The translations under genes and the position numbers were made by a program. DNA of 64,000 bases from Pseudomonadota bacterium (lineage in GTDB: Bacteria > Pseudomonadota > Gammaproteobacteria > Steroidobacterales > Steroidobacteraceae), in assembly GCA_016720075.1 (NCBI GenBank), contig JADJXW010000021.1, forward strand, positions 310,001 through 374,000. The letters are read 5' to 3'. Of this stretch, positions 1 to 9,535 are shown piece after piece. The notes beneath the pieces are model-generated. The model was not told the DNA's origin, searched no databases, and saw only the letters and a list, made by a program, of their open reading frames with translations. Within the stretch, counting starts at the first letter, position 1; each line of letters opens with the position of its first letter.

Positions 1-2040
1 GGCCTCGACGCCAGCGCGTCCGCTGGCCCGCACCACGGCCTGGCATCCCAGCCGGGTGAGCATGGCGCGGGTGACATCCTGGTTCACCGGATTGTCTTCC
101 ACCAGCAGCACGCGACAGCTGCGATGCTCCAGCGGTGGCAGCGTCACCAGGCTTGCCCCTGCCGTCGCCCGCAGCGAAAGCGCGGCAACGTAGGCCGCGA
201 AGAGCTCCTCGCGCCGGGCGGGGAAGGTGAGCACCTGTGCCGGCATCTCGTCTGCCGCGGGACCCAGTCCTGCGCCGCGCAGCACGACGCCGCTGTTGCC
301 CGCCACATCCAGCTCGAAATCATGTGGGCGCCCGGACTGCGCAGCTGCCGCGCGGGCGCGCGGCTTGTCCTGCGCCGACGACGCCCGATCAGCAGTCATG
401 CCGAAGACGCTGGCGACCTCGGCCAACGCCGCCTCGACGCCGGGGTCATCGACCTGGAGCAACACGGTGCGTCCGTGCAGCGGACCCTCGGGACGTTCCC
501 ATTCATGCGGCTCGTGCGCCACCGCGAGTCCCAGCGGGATCTCGACGATGAAGGTGCTGCCGATGCCAGGCCTGCTCTGCGCGGAGACCTGGCCACCCAT
601 CAGGTTCACGATCCGGCGCACGATGGCAAGGCCCAGGCCCGTGCCGCCAAAGCGTCGCGCGGTGCTCACGTCCGCCTGCGTGAAGGGCTCGAAAATGCTT
701 TCGAGCCGGTCGGCCGCGATGCCAATGCCGGTGTCGTGCACCTCGATCCGCAGTCGCAGGCCATCGGCATCGGTCACGCGCCGAACGCGGACGCCAACCC
801 GCCCGCGCTCGGTGAACTTGATCGCATTGCTGAGCAGGTTTGCCAGGATCTGTCGCAGGCGCACGGGGTCACCGCATACGCCACAGGGCACGGCAGGTTC
901 CATCTGCAGCGCGATATTCAGCCCTTTCGAGCGCGCACGCTCGGCGAACAGCGCCACGACGTCCTCCACGACGTCATGCAGGTGGAAATCGAGCGCCTCG
1001 AGTTTGAGCTGGTCCGCCTCGACCTTCGAGAAGTCCAGGATCTCGTCGATGATCTCCAGCAGCGCATGGCCGGATCTCTCGATGGTCTGCACGCAGTGAC
1101 GCTGGGGATCGGTGAGGTTCGACTGCAGCAGCAGATCGGCCATGCCCAGCACCCCATTCATCGGCGTGCGGATCTCGTGGCTCATGTTGGCGAGGAACAT
1201 GCTCTTGGCCTGGCTGGCCTGCAGGGCCTGCTGTCGCGCCTGCTCGGCGACTCGAACCGCGGCTCCCAGCTCGGCGTTGAGTCGGGCCAGCTCATCGCCG
1301 CGTTCGGCCAGGCGCGACTCGCGCTCGCGCAGCTGCACGAGCATTTCATTGAAGCCCTTGATGAGATCGCCGATCTCGCCGCGCTCCTGGGATTCCATCC
1401 GCTCGGCGATGCCGCCGCTGTCGGAAACACTGCGCATGCGGGCCGCCAGCCACTGCAGCGGCGCCACGATGCGCCGTTGCAGGCGGTCGGACAGGTGCGT
1501 GGCGGCCCAGCCGGCCAGTACCGCCGCGAGCAGCAGCAGCAGGAACGTAAAGGCCATGTCGCGGTACACGGCCGCAAGGCCGGCACGCACATAGACGCTG
1601 CCAAGGATGTCCCCGTGCAGTTCCACCGGGATCATCACCTCGATGTCGGTGAAGCCCACCGTGCGTACTGGCTGGGATCCGCGTCGCAACGCGACGATGG
1701 CGGACAGGCGCGCCGCATCCGGGGCGCTGCTGGCCAGCGACACCAGCCTGGAACCGTCCGGCCGCAGGATCAGCGCCTCATTGACCGACGGATCCGCGCG
1801 CAGCGCGTCGAGCAGCAGTGATGCCTGGCGTTCGTCCTCGAACTCGACGGCCGCCGTGGCATTGCGCGCCACCATCTGCGCGGCCACCGTGACGCGTTCG
1901 GCCGCGGCCTGCAGGCCCGAGCGCAGCTGCAGCAGCAGGAAAACCGCGCCCACGACCAGCAGCGCCGTGGACAGCACCAGCAGCACGATGCGTCGCAGGC
2001 GCCTGCGCAGCGAATGAACCGCAGCAGGCGCTTCGCTCAC
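1..2040 (-). CDS. Hybrid sensor histidine kinase (HAMP-HisKA-HATPase-receiver), C-terminus beyond the window
   Basis: Seen: 680 codons are visible and the frame is still open at base 1. The GTG start overlaps the TGA of the upstream YfiR-like gene. Residues about 12-30 form a membrane segment, followed by a short periplasmic region, a second segment and a HAMP-like linker. The phosphoacceptor box [14 protein letters not shown] places the histidine at about residue 288. The ATPase N-box ([10 protein letters not shown], about 401-410) and G-boxes ([15 protein letters not shown]) are intact. A divergent receiver-like stretch follows, and a canonical receiver ([11 protein letters not shown]) begins near residue 642. 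Known of the family: such kinases pass phosphate through their own receivers to an Hpt protein. Inferred: it senses a signal relayed by the YfiR-like protein and TonB receptor encoded upstream. The output partner is not visible. Confidence 0.9.
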   Translation of the reverse strand, partial: MSEAPAAVHSLRRRLRRIVLLVLSTALLVVGAVFLLLQLRSGLQAAAERVTVAAQMVARNATAAVEFEDERQASLLLDALRADPSVNEALILRPDGSRLVSLASSAPDAARLSAIVALRRGSQPVRTVGFTDIEVMIPVELHGDILGSVYVRAGLAAVYRDMAFTFLLLLLAAVLAGWAATHLSDRLQRRIVAPLQWLAARMRSVSDSGGIAERMESQERGEIGDLIKGFNEMLVQLRERESRLAERGDELARLNAELGAAVRVAEQARQQALQASQAKSMFLANMSHEIRTPMNGVLGMADLLLQSNLTDPQRHCVQTIERSGHALLEIIDEILDFSKVEADQLKLEALDFHLHDVVEDVVALFAERARSKGLNIALQMEPAVPCGVCGDPVRLRQILANLLSNAIKFTERGRVGVRVRRVTDADGLRLRIEVHDTGIGIAADRLESIFEPFTQADVSTARRFGGTGLGLAIVRRIVNLMGGQVSAQSRPGIGSTFIVEIPLGLAVAHEPHEWERPEGPLHGRTVLLQVDDPGVEAALAEVASVFGMTADRASSAQDKPRARAAAAQSGRPHDFELDVAGNSGVVLRGAGLGPAADEMPAQVLTFPARREELFAAYVAALSLRATAGASLVTLPPLEHRSCRVLLVEDNPVNQDVTRAMLTRLGCQAVVRASGRAGVEA

Positions 2041-2609
2041 TGACGAACCTCCACCATCTGCAACAGCGTCGCATCGATCCGCAGCTGGGCGGCGCGCACC
2101 AGCGCGAGATCCACCGCCAGCGTCACCCGGTTGTCCTGCGGCACGAGCTGCACCATGGCGGTATTGTCCCCGAGGCGAGGCCCGTCGGCCACGACCAGGG
2201 TCGACGCGGCCACTGCCGCAGCCATTGCGTCGGCGGCGAGCGCGTTTGTGCCCGTCAGGTACACCAGGTTGCAGCCGGCGACCGCCTTCGAGTCGGCGCC
2301 GTCAAGCCGGCGCATGCGGATGCGGTGATCCTGTATCGCGCGGCCCTCGATGCCGGCAAGCACCTGCGAGGTCACATCGTCACTGACATGGCAGAACGTG
2401 AAGGGACCCGTGGCAGGCAGCACCGTCCCCGGCCAGGTGACGAAGCGCGTGATCTTGTAAACCAGCGCTGCGCGGATCTGGCGCTCGCGGGTTCCCGGCG
2501 CCTGAGCAACGGCCATCGGCAGCAGCGCGAACATGGCGAGCAGGGCGGCCAGCGGCGCGGCGAGCCTTGCCGGGTAATTCATCCGCGCGGTGTGGGTGGG
2601 GTTGCGCAC
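2037..2609 (-). CDS. YfiR-family (DUF4154) periplasmic protein
   Basis: A 190-residue protein with a hydrophobic signal peptide ([18 protein letters not shown]) and the YfiR/DUF4154 pattern: [18 protein letters not shown] near the mature N-terminus and [16 protein letters not shown] toward the end. The GTG start at 2609 has an AGGA-like site just upstream; an ATG at 2582 is an alternative that keeps the signal peptide. Known: YfiR proteins are periplasmic modulators of a partner inner-membrane signalling protein. Here the partner would be the hybrid kinase whose start overlaps this stop codon. The gene begins only 5 bases after the TonB receptor, so all three are probably co-transcribed and translationally coupled. 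The ligand is unknown. Confidence 0.85.
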   Translation of the reverse strand: MRNPTHTARMNYPARLAAPLAALLAMFALLPMAVAQAPGTRERQIRAALVYKITRFVTWPGTVLPATGPFTFCHVSDDVTSQVLAGIEGRAIQDHRIRMRRLDGADSKAVAGCNLVYLTGTNALAADAMAAAVAASTLVVADGPRLGDNTAMVQLVPQDNRVTLAVDLALVRAAQLRIDATLLQMVEVRQ

Positions 2610-2614
2610 GGATC

Positions 2615-4768
2615 CTAGAACTTCAGCGTGACCTTGCCGAACACCGATCGTTCGACGGACGTGAGCGCGACGTCCAACAGTTCAGAGGCGTATTCCTGGT
2701 GCTGGGAATGCAGCAGATTGCGCCCGTGAAGGGCCAGCTCCAGGTTGGCACGGGGTCGCCACGCCAGGCGTGCGTCCAGCTCCGTGTAGCCATCGACGTC
2801 GATGCCGATTGCCGGCGATGTACTGTCGACATGACGCAGTCCCAGCATGAGGTCGGTCTTGCGACCCGCGTTCCAGTAAGCCGACAGGCTCCACTGCGCG
2901 CGTGGCGTGCCGGAATCGCGGTCCGTCTCGAACTCCCCGGCGGCGTAGTTGGCCTCGGTCAGCGACTTGAAGAGCGATACCGCGCCCTGCAGGCGCAGCG
3001 GGCCGACGGGCGTCCAGTCGATGGCCATCTCCACGCCGTGCCCGTAGCCGTCCGTGCGATTTCCCACGGGGGAGTTCTCGATCAGGTACTGCACCGAGCC
3101 GGGCGGCGAGTTGAGAAGGCAGGCGGGCGCGATGCCGCCGCCCGGCGCGCAGGCTGGCGGGACAAGCTGCGCGGTGCGCAGCCGATCGTATTCATTGCGG
3201 AAGGCCGCCACGTCCACGCTCAGCGTGTCGGAGAACCGGTGCTTCACGCCCGCTTCGAACGCCACCACGCGCTCGGCATCGACGTGGCCGGATCCCTGCT
3301 GCAGCACGATGGGAACCGGCGAACTGATCTGGTTGAAGCCCCTCAACACCTCGGGCTGCGTCAGCACAAAGCCGGCCGGCAGCTCCACGGCCGCCACCAC
3401 CTGGCCGCGGCGATCAACGCGACTGGGCGTGCGCACCGCACGCGAGACCGCGCCCCAGAACGACCAGCTCGCAGAAGGCGTCCACAGCATCCGGACGTTG
3501 GGTGAAACTTCGGTGCCGGTTTCCGGCAGGTGCTCGATCTTCGCGCCCAGCGTCAGCGTCAGGTGATCCGGCAGCAGCGTGATGTCGTCCTGTGCGAAGA
3601 AGCTGACCATGTTCTGCACGCCGCTGCCAGTCTGACCCTGCACGAATTGCAGTGCATCGGAGGGAATGCCGCGTGTTGCCGCGGCGAATGCATCGTCGCT
3701 CTGGCGCAGGCCCACGCCGATGATCAGGTCGTTGCGGGGCACGGAGCGCAGGTGGTACTGGAAATCCACGTCCCAGGTCAGGCGCCTTTCCCGCGTATGC
3801 GCCGCCCAGTCACGGTGCGTGTAATCGAGGAAGACCTGCAGCGTTAACGAATCGGATTCACTCACCTGCCGCTGCCAACGCCCAACGACATTGGCCCCTT
3901 CGTAGCGCGTCTGCGTCGGCACGTACTGCCGGTACGGCGGGCGCAGCAGGTTGACGATGGTGGGTTCACCGGCTTCGCCGTAGTGATAGTCACCCTGGAT
4001 CGTGAAGGCGTTGGAATCCCCGGAGCCGAAGTCCAGCCGCGCGCCGGCGCTGGCGGCACGCCAGTCATCGCGCGCCGATGCTCCCGTGCTGGTCAGTCGC
4101 GAGGCATCGCGATCGAAGCCCTTCACGTAGAAACGGTAGTTCGCGTCCTCGCCGGCCTTCCCGCCATGTTTCAGGCTGGCCGCGAATTTCTGCTCGTTGC
4201 CCGCGGACAGTGACAGCTGCGTGCCCTGCGAGCTCGCAGCCGAACGGGTGATGATGTTGATGACCCCGTGGAACGCGTTTGCGCCCCACAGCGTGCCGCC
4301 TGGTCCGCGCACCACCTCGATGCGTTCGATGTCCTCGAGTGCGGTGTCCTGGGCATCCCAGTTCACGCCGCTGAACAGCGGCGAATACACGCTGCGTCCA
4401 TCGATGAGCACCAGCAGCTTGTTGGCCGAGCGGCCATTCAAGCCCCGCGCGCTGATGGCCCAGGTGCTGGAGGTGATGCTGGCAACCTGCAGGCCGGGCA
4501 CGGTGCGCAGCAGGTCCGGCAGCGTGCGGGCCGGCGAGCGACGGATGTCCTCGGCCGTGATCACGTGCACCGCTGCCGCGGCCTGCGATACGGACTGCGG
4601 CTTGCGCGACGCGGTGGTGATCTCCAGGTCGAGGACCTCGCGCAGGTCCATGTCGAGGAAGTCCTGGGCGGCCTGGCCGGCTGGCGCGGCCGCCGCCAGA
4701 GCCATAAGAAGGAGTGCGCGTGCGGAGCGCCGCGGATTGCGTGGGTGCTTCATGGAGTGTTCCGGCAT
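2615..4768 (-). CDS. TonB-dependent receptor
   Basis: A 717-residue outer-membrane receptor. A basic N-terminus and alanine-rich signal peptide (to about residue 34) precede the plug: SVSQAAAAVHVITAEDI, then RTVPGLQVASI and IERIEVVRGPGGTLWGANAF, the hallmark plug motifs. A barrel of alternating aromatic strands follows and ends in phenylalanine (FGKVTLKF), as expected for BAM-dependent assembly. A second ATG at 4753 is equally possible; neither has a strong ribosome site. It is the first gene of an operon with the YfiR-like protein and hybrid kinase. Known: this subclass transports siderophores, cobalamin or other bulky ligands. The substrate here cannot be deduced. The linkage to a kinase suggests uptake coupled to signalling. 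Confidence 0.9.
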   Translation of the reverse strand: MPEHSMKHPRNPRRSARALLLMALAAAAPAGQAAQDFLDMDLREVLDLEITTASRKPQSVSQAAAAVHVITAEDIRRSPARTLPDLLRTVPGLQVASITSSTWAISARGLNGRSANKLLVLIDGRSVYSPLFSGVNWDAQDTALEDIERIEVVRGPGGTLWGANAFHGVINIITRSAASSQGTQLSLSAGNEQKFAASLKHGGKAGEDANYRFYVKGFDRDASRLTSTGASARDDWRAASAGARLDFGSGDSNAFTIQGDYHYGEAGEPTIVNLLRPPYRQYVPTQTRYEGANVVGRWQRQVSESDSLTLQVFLDYTHRDWAAHTRERRLTWDVDFQYHLRSVPRNDLIIGVGLRQSDDAFAAATRGIPSDALQFVQGQTGSGVQNMVSFFAQDDITLLPDHLTLTLGAKIEHLPETGTEVSPNVRMLWTPSASWSFWGAVSRAVRTPSRVDRRGQVVAAVELPAGFVLTQPEVLRGFNQISSPVPIVLQQGSGHVDAERVVAFEAGVKHRFSDTLSVDVAAFRNEYDRLRTAQLVPPACAPGGGIAPACLLNSPPGSVQYLIENSPVGNRTDGYGHGVEMAIDWTPVGPLRLQGAVSLFKSLTEANYAAGEFETDRDSGTPRAQWSLSAYWNAGRKTDLMLGLRHVDSTSPAIGIDVDGYTELDARLAWRPRANLELALHGRNLLHSQHQEYASELLDVALTSVERSVFGKVTLKF

Positions 4769-4830
4769 CGTGGTTTTTTCGGCCTAGCCGCTGGGCGGGC
4801 CAAGACAAACTCTTCTTTTCAAAACAATAA

Positions 4831-4850
4831 GTTATATCGCAAATTATATC
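4831..4850. promoter_or_regulatory. AT-rich direct repeat and -10-like box between divergent TonB receptor and acetoacetyl-CoA synthetase genes
   Basis: TTATATC occurs at 4832-4838 and again at 4844-4850, one 12-base step apart, in the only clearly AT-rich patch of the first 20 kb. On the minus strand this gives TATAAT at 4848-4843, a perfect -10 hexamer about 75-90 bases before the receptor start. No convincing -35 box is visible. It could be the receptor promoter, an operator, or both. Confidence 0.4.
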
Positions 4851-4936
4851 ACTGCTGCAGCGCCGGCAGCCGTCCTGCCGATTTGTGCTTCAATACCGAC
4901 CCTTTTTTCGCAACTTCCCCAGCGGGGGCCCAAGAA

Positions 4937-6928
4937 ATGGTCGAGCCGGGTCAACTTCTCTGGACGCCTTCGGCGCAGCGCATCGCGCGCGCCCGCATCA
5001 CCGAATTCACTGGCTGGCTGTCCGAAAAAAGAGGCCTGGAATTCAAGGACTACGAGGCCCTGTGGCACTGGTCCACCACGGACATCGACGCCTTCTGGCA
5101 GGCCTGCTGGGATTTCTTCGGCATCGAGGCCACCAGGCCCGCGACCGCCGTGCTGGGCAAGCGCACCATGCCTGGTACCGAATGGTTTCCCGGCGCCGAG
5201 CTGAACTACGCGCGCCACATGCTGCGGCACGAACGGCCCGGCGCCACCGCGGTGCTGCACCTGAACGAGCGGCAGGGCCTGCAGGGCATCTCGTGGGAGG
5301 AACTGGCGGGCAAGGTGCGCATCGCCGCCACGCAGCTGCGCCGGCTGGGCGTGAAGAAGGGTGATCGGGTCTGCGCCTACGTGGTGAACGTGCCCGATTC
5401 GCTGATCGCGATGCTGGCCACCACCAGCATCGGCGCCATCTGGTCGTCGGTGGGGCCGGATTTCGGCACGCCCGGCGTGCTTGATCGATTCTCGCAGCTG
5501 GAGCCCACGGTGTTCATCCATGTGGATGGCTACCAGTATGGCGGCAAGCCCTTCGACCGCCGCGGCGAGGTGGAAAAGATCCTTGCCAGGCTCACCACCG
5601 TGAAGCATGTGATCCAGATGGTGTACCTGGACACGGCGAATCCGCGCCGCCTGACGCCAGGCACCATCTACTGGCACGAGCTGCTCGATCATCCGGCGGT
5701 CGCGCGCGAGTCGTTCCAGTACGAAGAAGTGGGCTTCAATCACCCGCTGTGGATCCTGTTCTCTTCCGGCACCACCGGGCTGCCCAAGCCCATCATGCAC
5801 AGCCACGGCGGCATCATCATCGAGCAGCTGAAGCATGTGGCCTTCAACTTCGACATGCGTGCCGGCGAGCGCCTGTTCTTCTTCACCACCACCGGCTGGA
5901 TGATGTGGAATTTCCTCGTCAGCGCGCTGCTGTCGGACGTGATTCCGGTCCTGTATGACGGCAATCCCGCGTGGCCGGACGGCGACCTGCTGTGGAAGAT
6001 GGTGCAGGACGCGAAGGCCAACCTGTTCGGCGCCAGCCCCACCTACCAGTCGATCCTGGAAAAGAACGGCGTGGTGCCGAAGGACAAGTTCGATCTCACG
6101 AGCCTGGAGTCCGTCACGCTGGCGGGATCCCCGGTGTCTCCTGAATGCCAGGCGTGGTTCTACGAGAACGTGAAGAAGGACTGCTGGATCGCCCCGGGCT
6201 GCGGCGGAACGGACATCTGCTCCGGCTTCGTCGCCGGCGTGGTGACGCTGCCTTCGTATGCCGGCGAGATCCAGGCGCGCTGCCTCGGCGTGGCCGTGCA
6301 TGTGATCGGCGAGAACGGGGAGCGGGTCGTCGACGAGGTGGGCGAGATGGTCGTGACCGAGCCGATGCCGTCGATGCCGGTGGGTTTCTGGAACGACCGC
6401 AACGATGAGCGCTACACCGAAACCTACTTCAGCGATTTTCCCGGCCTGTGGCGCCAGGGAGATTTCTATCGCGTGAACCCGCGCGGCGGCGTGTTTGTGC
6501 TCGGTCGCTCGGATGCCACGCTCAACCGTCATGGCATCCGCATCGGCACTTCTGAAATCTACCGCACCATCGTGCTGGTTCCAGGCGTCGAGGACGGACT
6601 CATCGTCAATCTCGACCTGCCGGGCGGCCGGTTCTTCATGCCGCTGTTCGTGAAGCTGAAGGAAGGCGTGGTGCTGGACGAGGCGCTGACCAAGGCCATC
6701 AACGACCGGCTGCGCTCCGAATACACGCCGCGCCATGTGCCCGACAAGATCTACGCGGTGCCCGCCATTCCCTACACCATCTCCGGAAAGCGCATGGAAG
6801 TGCCGGTGCGGCGCATCCTCGCGGGATTCCCGCTGGCCAAGGCGGCCAACCGCGACGCGATGGCAAATCCGGCTGCGCTCGACTTCTTCATCGAGTACGC
6901 TCGGACACAGAACGACTACAAGATGTAG
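4937..6928 (+). CDS. Acetoacetyl-CoA synthetase (acetoacetate-CoA ligase)
   Basis: A 663-residue ANL-superfamily enzyme predicted to activate acetoacetate with ATP and CoA to acetoacetyl-CoA in the cytoplasm. Seen: the N-terminal acetyl/acetoacetyl-CoA-synthetase cap (WHWSTTDIDAFWQACWDFF), MPGTEWFPGAELNYA, the P-loop LFSSGTTGLPKP at about 274-285, GCGGTDICSGF, DFYRVNPRGG and the C-terminal catalytic lysine region YTISGKRMEVPVRRIL. Length and motifs match the acetoacetate ligase branch rather than Acs. The reading frame is open upstream to 4268, but that stretch lies antisense to the TonB receptor, so the ATG at 4937, where homology begins, was chosen. The next gene, a transporter, starts 19 bases downstream, suggesting joint uptake and activation of a keto acid or use of polyhydroxybutyrate-derived acetoacetate. 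Confidence 0.93.
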   Translation: MVEPGQLLWTPSAQRIARARITEFTGWLSEKRGLEFKDYEALWHWSTTDIDAFWQACWDFFGIEATRPATAVLGKRTMPGTEWFPGAELNYARHMLRHERPGATAVLHLNERQGLQGISWEELAGKVRIAATQLRRLGVKKGDRVCAYVVNVPDSLIAMLATTSIGAIWSSVGPDFGTPGVLDRFSQLEPTVFIHVDGYQYGGKPFDRRGEVEKILARLTTVKHVIQMVYLDTANPRRLTPGTIYWHELLDHPAVARESFQYEEVGFNHPLWILFSSGTTGLPKPIMHSHGGIIIEQLKHVAFNFDMRAGERLFFFTTTGWMMWNFLVSALLSDVIPVLYDGNPAWPDGDLLWKMVQDAKANLFGASPTYQSILEKNGVVPKDKFDLTSLESVTLAGSPVSPECQAWFYENVKKDCWIAPGCGGTDICSGFVAGVVTLPSYAGEIQARCLGVAVHVIGENGERVVDEVGEMVVTEPMPSMPVGFWNDRNDERYTETYFSDFPGLWRQGDFYRVNPRGGVFVLGRSDATLNRHGIRIGTSEIYRTIVLVPGVEDGLIVNLDLPGGRFFMPLFVKLKEGVVLDEALTKAINDRLRSEYTPRHVPDKIYAVPAIPYTISGKRMEVPVRRILAGFPLAKAANRDAMANPAALDFFIEYARTQNDYKM

Positions 6929-6947
6929 ATCAGGACCGGGGGGTCCC

Positions 6948-8300
6948 ATGTCCGCTGCGCAGACGGTATATGTCGACGACCTGATTGACCGGCAGCAACT
7001 GACCGGTCGCACGTACCTGCAGCTGGGACTGCTGCTGGTCGCGCTGCTGTGCGACGGCTTCGACCTGCAACTGGTGGGCGTTGCGGCACCCTGGCTGGCC
7101 GATGCGTGGAACCTGAAGCCCTCGCAGCTGGTGGGCCCCGTACAGTCGGCCAACCTGTTTGGCATGATGCTGGGCGCCATTTTCCTCGGCGGGCTGGGTG
7201 ATCGGCTGGGCCGCAAGCGCATCATCGTCGCCGGCGCGATGCTGTTCGGGTTGTCGACGCTGGCGTGCCTGCTAACCTCCAATGTCACCGAACTGTCCGC
7301 GGTGCGCTTCCTCACCGGCGTAGGCCTGGGCGGCGTTCTGCCCAATGTCATCGCGCTGGCCGCCGAGAGCGCGCCGCGCGCCAAGCGCGCGATGGTCACC
7401 AGCATCGTCATCATCGGCATGTCGCTGGGCAGCGGCATGCCCGGCGTCGTGGCCGCCAAGCTCATCCCGGCCTATGGCTGGGAATCGCTGTTCATCGTGG
7501 GTGGCGTGCTGCCGCTGGTCATCGCGCTGCTGCTGGCGCTGCTGCTGCCTGAATCACTGCTGTTCCTCACCAACCGCGCCAAGGATCGCGCGCAGATCGA
7601 GCGGCGCGTACGCGCGCTGGATCCGCAGCTTGCGATCGATGGCGCCACGCGCTTCGCGCTGCAGGGCTCGGGATCAATGGGCAAGGGCAATTTCGCCGAC
7701 CTGTTCGCGCCCGGCCTGCGGCTGACCACGCCCATGCTTTGGCTGATGTTCGCGGGCGTGCTGCTGTCGATGCATTTCCTGAACAGCTGGATCTCGACGC
7801 TGCTGAAGCTCGCGCACCTGTCGCCAGAGCAGTTCTCGCTGACCAACAGCGTGTTCCACTGGAGCGGCACGATCGCGGCCATCTTCACCGCGCTGCTGCT
7901 GGGCCGCCTGGGCCTGCGCTGGGTGCTGGTGCTGCTGTCGATCGGCGTGGCCAGCCTCGTCACCATCGCGTCATTCGGATTCAGCTCGACGCTGGTGCTG
8001 ACGCTGGCGGTGTGCTTCGCCGGCTTCGGCACCATCGGCTGCCAGGGCGCGCTCAATGCGTCGGCCGGACTCATCTATCCGCCCTCCTGCCGCACCACCG
8101 GCGTCGGCGCGGCACTGGGACTGGGACGCATCGGTTCGCTGGCAGGTCCCCTGGTCGGTGGAATGGTGCTCGATTCCGGCGTGCCAGTGCAGCAGATGTT
8201 CTATGTGCCCGTGCTGCCGCTGGGCGTCGCGATGATCGCCACGCTGGTGCTGGTGCTGCGCAAGGTGGATGTGCGCGGCGAGGCTGGCGCCGCGCACTAG
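6948..8300 (+). CDS. MFS transporter, aromatic acid:H+ symporter (AAHS)-like
   Basis: A 450-residue inner-membrane permease with about 12 hydrophobic segments. The first segment carries the AAHS signature CDGFDLQ (D36 and D39), and the loop after segment 2 has GDRLGRKR, the MFS loop motif. The central hydrophilic loop (about 225-260) is basic. Known: AAHS members import benzoate-type or other small organic acids with protons. The start at 6948 was chosen because the longer frame lies inside the synthetase gene. Co-orientation and a 19-base gap with acetoacetyl-CoA synthetase suggest the substrate may be a short keto or hydroxy acid rather than an aromatic, but this is inference. Confidence 0.85.
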   Translation: MSAAQTVYVDDLIDRQQLTGRTYLQLGLLLVALLCDGFDLQLVGVAAPWLADAWNLKPSQLVGPVQSANLFGMMLGAIFLGGLGDRLGRKRIIVAGAMLFGLSTLACLLTSNVTELSAVRFLTGVGLGGVLPNVIALAAESAPRAKRAMVTSIVIIGMSLGSGMPGVVAAKLIPAYGWESLFIVGGVLPLVIALLLALLLPESLLFLTNRAKDRAQIERRVRALDPQLAIDGATRFALQGSGSMGKGNFADLFAPGLRLTTPMLWLMFAGVLLSMHFLNSWISTLLKLAHLSPEQFSLTNSVFHWSGTIAAIFTALLLGRLGLRWVLVLLSIGVASLVTIASFGFSSTLVLTLAVCFAGFGTIGCQGALNASAGLIYPPSCRTTGVGAALGLGRIGSLAGPLVGGMVLDSGVPVQQMFYVPVLPLGVAMIATLVLVLRKVDVRGEAGAAH

Positions 8301-8305
8301 GGCAG

Positions 8306-9484
8306 CTACAGGAAGAACTTCACCGACAACTGCGCGCTGTGTTCCACCGCGCGCGGTGATTCTCCCAGGGCTGACCGCCGCGTGTTCGTGCCGTTGATGC
8401 GCAGCCACTCCGCGGCCAGCTCGACATGCTCGTGCAGTGCAAAGTTCCAGCCGATCGTCAGGGCATGTCCCGTATCCCGTGACCAGGGTGGCGGTGAGTG
8501 CGCCGTGGTCTGGAGCACCGAGAAATCATCGTAGCGCACCGCGAACCGGTGTTTCCCGAACCCCTTCCCCACCATCGCGAACCAGGTGCGGAAGTCCCAG
8601 CAGTTGGCCAGGTCTGGACTGGCGTACGTGGTTCCACGGAGCCACTGGGAAATGAACACGGTTCCGCCTGGTGCATCGTAGCGAAACCCGATCGAGTCGA
8701 AAGTAGTGTTCCAGGCATAGTCGTCGATCGATGCCTTGAACTGCGCGCGATCGCCCCTGTTGTCGTAGCGCAGCGCTCGCAGTTCCGCGCCACCATCCGT
8801 TTTCGCATAGGCGCCAAAATGGACGCCGGCACGACCATCGACCTCGGAAAAAATCACCCGCTGCTGCCGGCCGCTCGCGGCAAATGTACCGATGCGGCCA
8901 AACAATGGCGTCTGTCGGTCATTGAGGGAAAACCCGCGGAGTGCCAGCTCAACGCCCGTCGGGTCGTTCCAGCCGAATATCGCAACGTGCGCACCGAAAT
9001 CGAAGCGTCCTCCCGAGGCGATTCCCAGGTGCTCCAGTTCATAAGCCAAGCCGATGGTGCGCAGTTCCTCGCCCACCCAGGTGTTCAGGGCCGAACTGCT
9101 GATCGTGTAGGGATTGCTCCAGCCCGGCGCGCGGTGCTCCAGCGACACGGGTGGATAGAACGCGCCGATCTTGACGTTGGATCTCCACGCCGAGTCCGGC
9201 ACCGGGCGCCACTCGAGCCAGGCTTCGGTCACGTCGACAGGATGCCTGTCATCAAAACCCCAGGCGGACACATCGACGCCTGCATGCCAATCGCCACCGA
9301 TGCCGCCACGCCATGCCAGGCGTGCGCGTCCCAACTGCAGTCCCTGGTCTGCTGAATCGAATCGCAGTTTGCCCAGGCCACCATCCACGAAGCTCGCGCG
9401 ACCATCGGAACTCACCAGGCGAAGGTCGAGGCTGGCTTCCACCTCGGCCAGCGCAGCGCCGGCCGGAAGCAGCAGCGCAAGCAC
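8306..9484 (-). CDS. Porin-like outer-membrane beta-barrel protein, unknown function
   Basis: About 392 residues with alternating hydrophobic/polar strands, many aromatics, repeated D-R/F-G turns and a terminal VKFFL, typical of an outer-membrane barrel. Strand-like segments such as LRLVSSDGRASF, RARLAWRGGIGGDWHAG and HRFAVRYDDFSVL support this. The only usable in-frame start after the upstream stop is GTG at 9484, which leaves a very short signal peptide (MLALLLPAGAALA) without basic residues. An ATG at 9536 overlapping the previous stop reads in another frame and would supply the basic residues, so the N-terminus may hide a frameshift. It directly follows the cupredoxin gene. It converges on the transporter with a 5-base gap. 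No specific family was recognised. Confidence 0.7.
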   Translation of the reverse strand: MLALLLPAGAALAEVEASLDLRLVSSDGRASFVDGGLGKLRFDSADQGLQLGRARLAWRGGIGGDWHAGVDVSAWGFDDRHPVDVTEAWLEWRPVPDSAWRSNVKIGAFYPPVSLEHRAPGWSNPYTISSSALNTWVGEELRTIGLAYELEHLGIASGGRFDFGAHVAIFGWNDPTGVELALRGFSLNDRQTPLFGRIGTFAASGRQQRVIFSEVDGRAGVHFGAYAKTDGGAELRALRYDNRGDRAQFKASIDDYAWNTTFDSIGFRYDAPGGTVFISQWLRGTTYASPDLANCWDFRTWFAMVGKGFGKHRFAVRYDDFSVLQTTAHSPPPWSRDTGHALTIGWNFALHEHVELAAEWLRINGTNTRRSALGESPRAVEHSAQLSVKFFL

Positions 9485-9535
9485 GCAGGCGAGCAGGCCT
9501 TGCCATTGAACGGGGGCGCGGGATACAGGTCGGCA

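Noticed and set aside
124..1821. 565-codon plus-strand frame at the window start
   Set aside because: Opposite the hybrid kinase, whose H, N and G boxes are all in frame on the minus strand.
4268..4936. Open frame extending the acetoacetyl-CoA synthetase upstream by 223 codons
   Set aside because: It lies antisense to the TonB receptor, is arginine/glycine-rich without family resemblance, and synthetase homology starts only at 4937.
4844..7465. 873-codon minus-strand frame opposite the synthetase and transporter
   Set aside because: Antisense shadow caused by high third-position GC; composition is histidine/arginine-rich and no domain is visible, while both plus-strand genes are certain.
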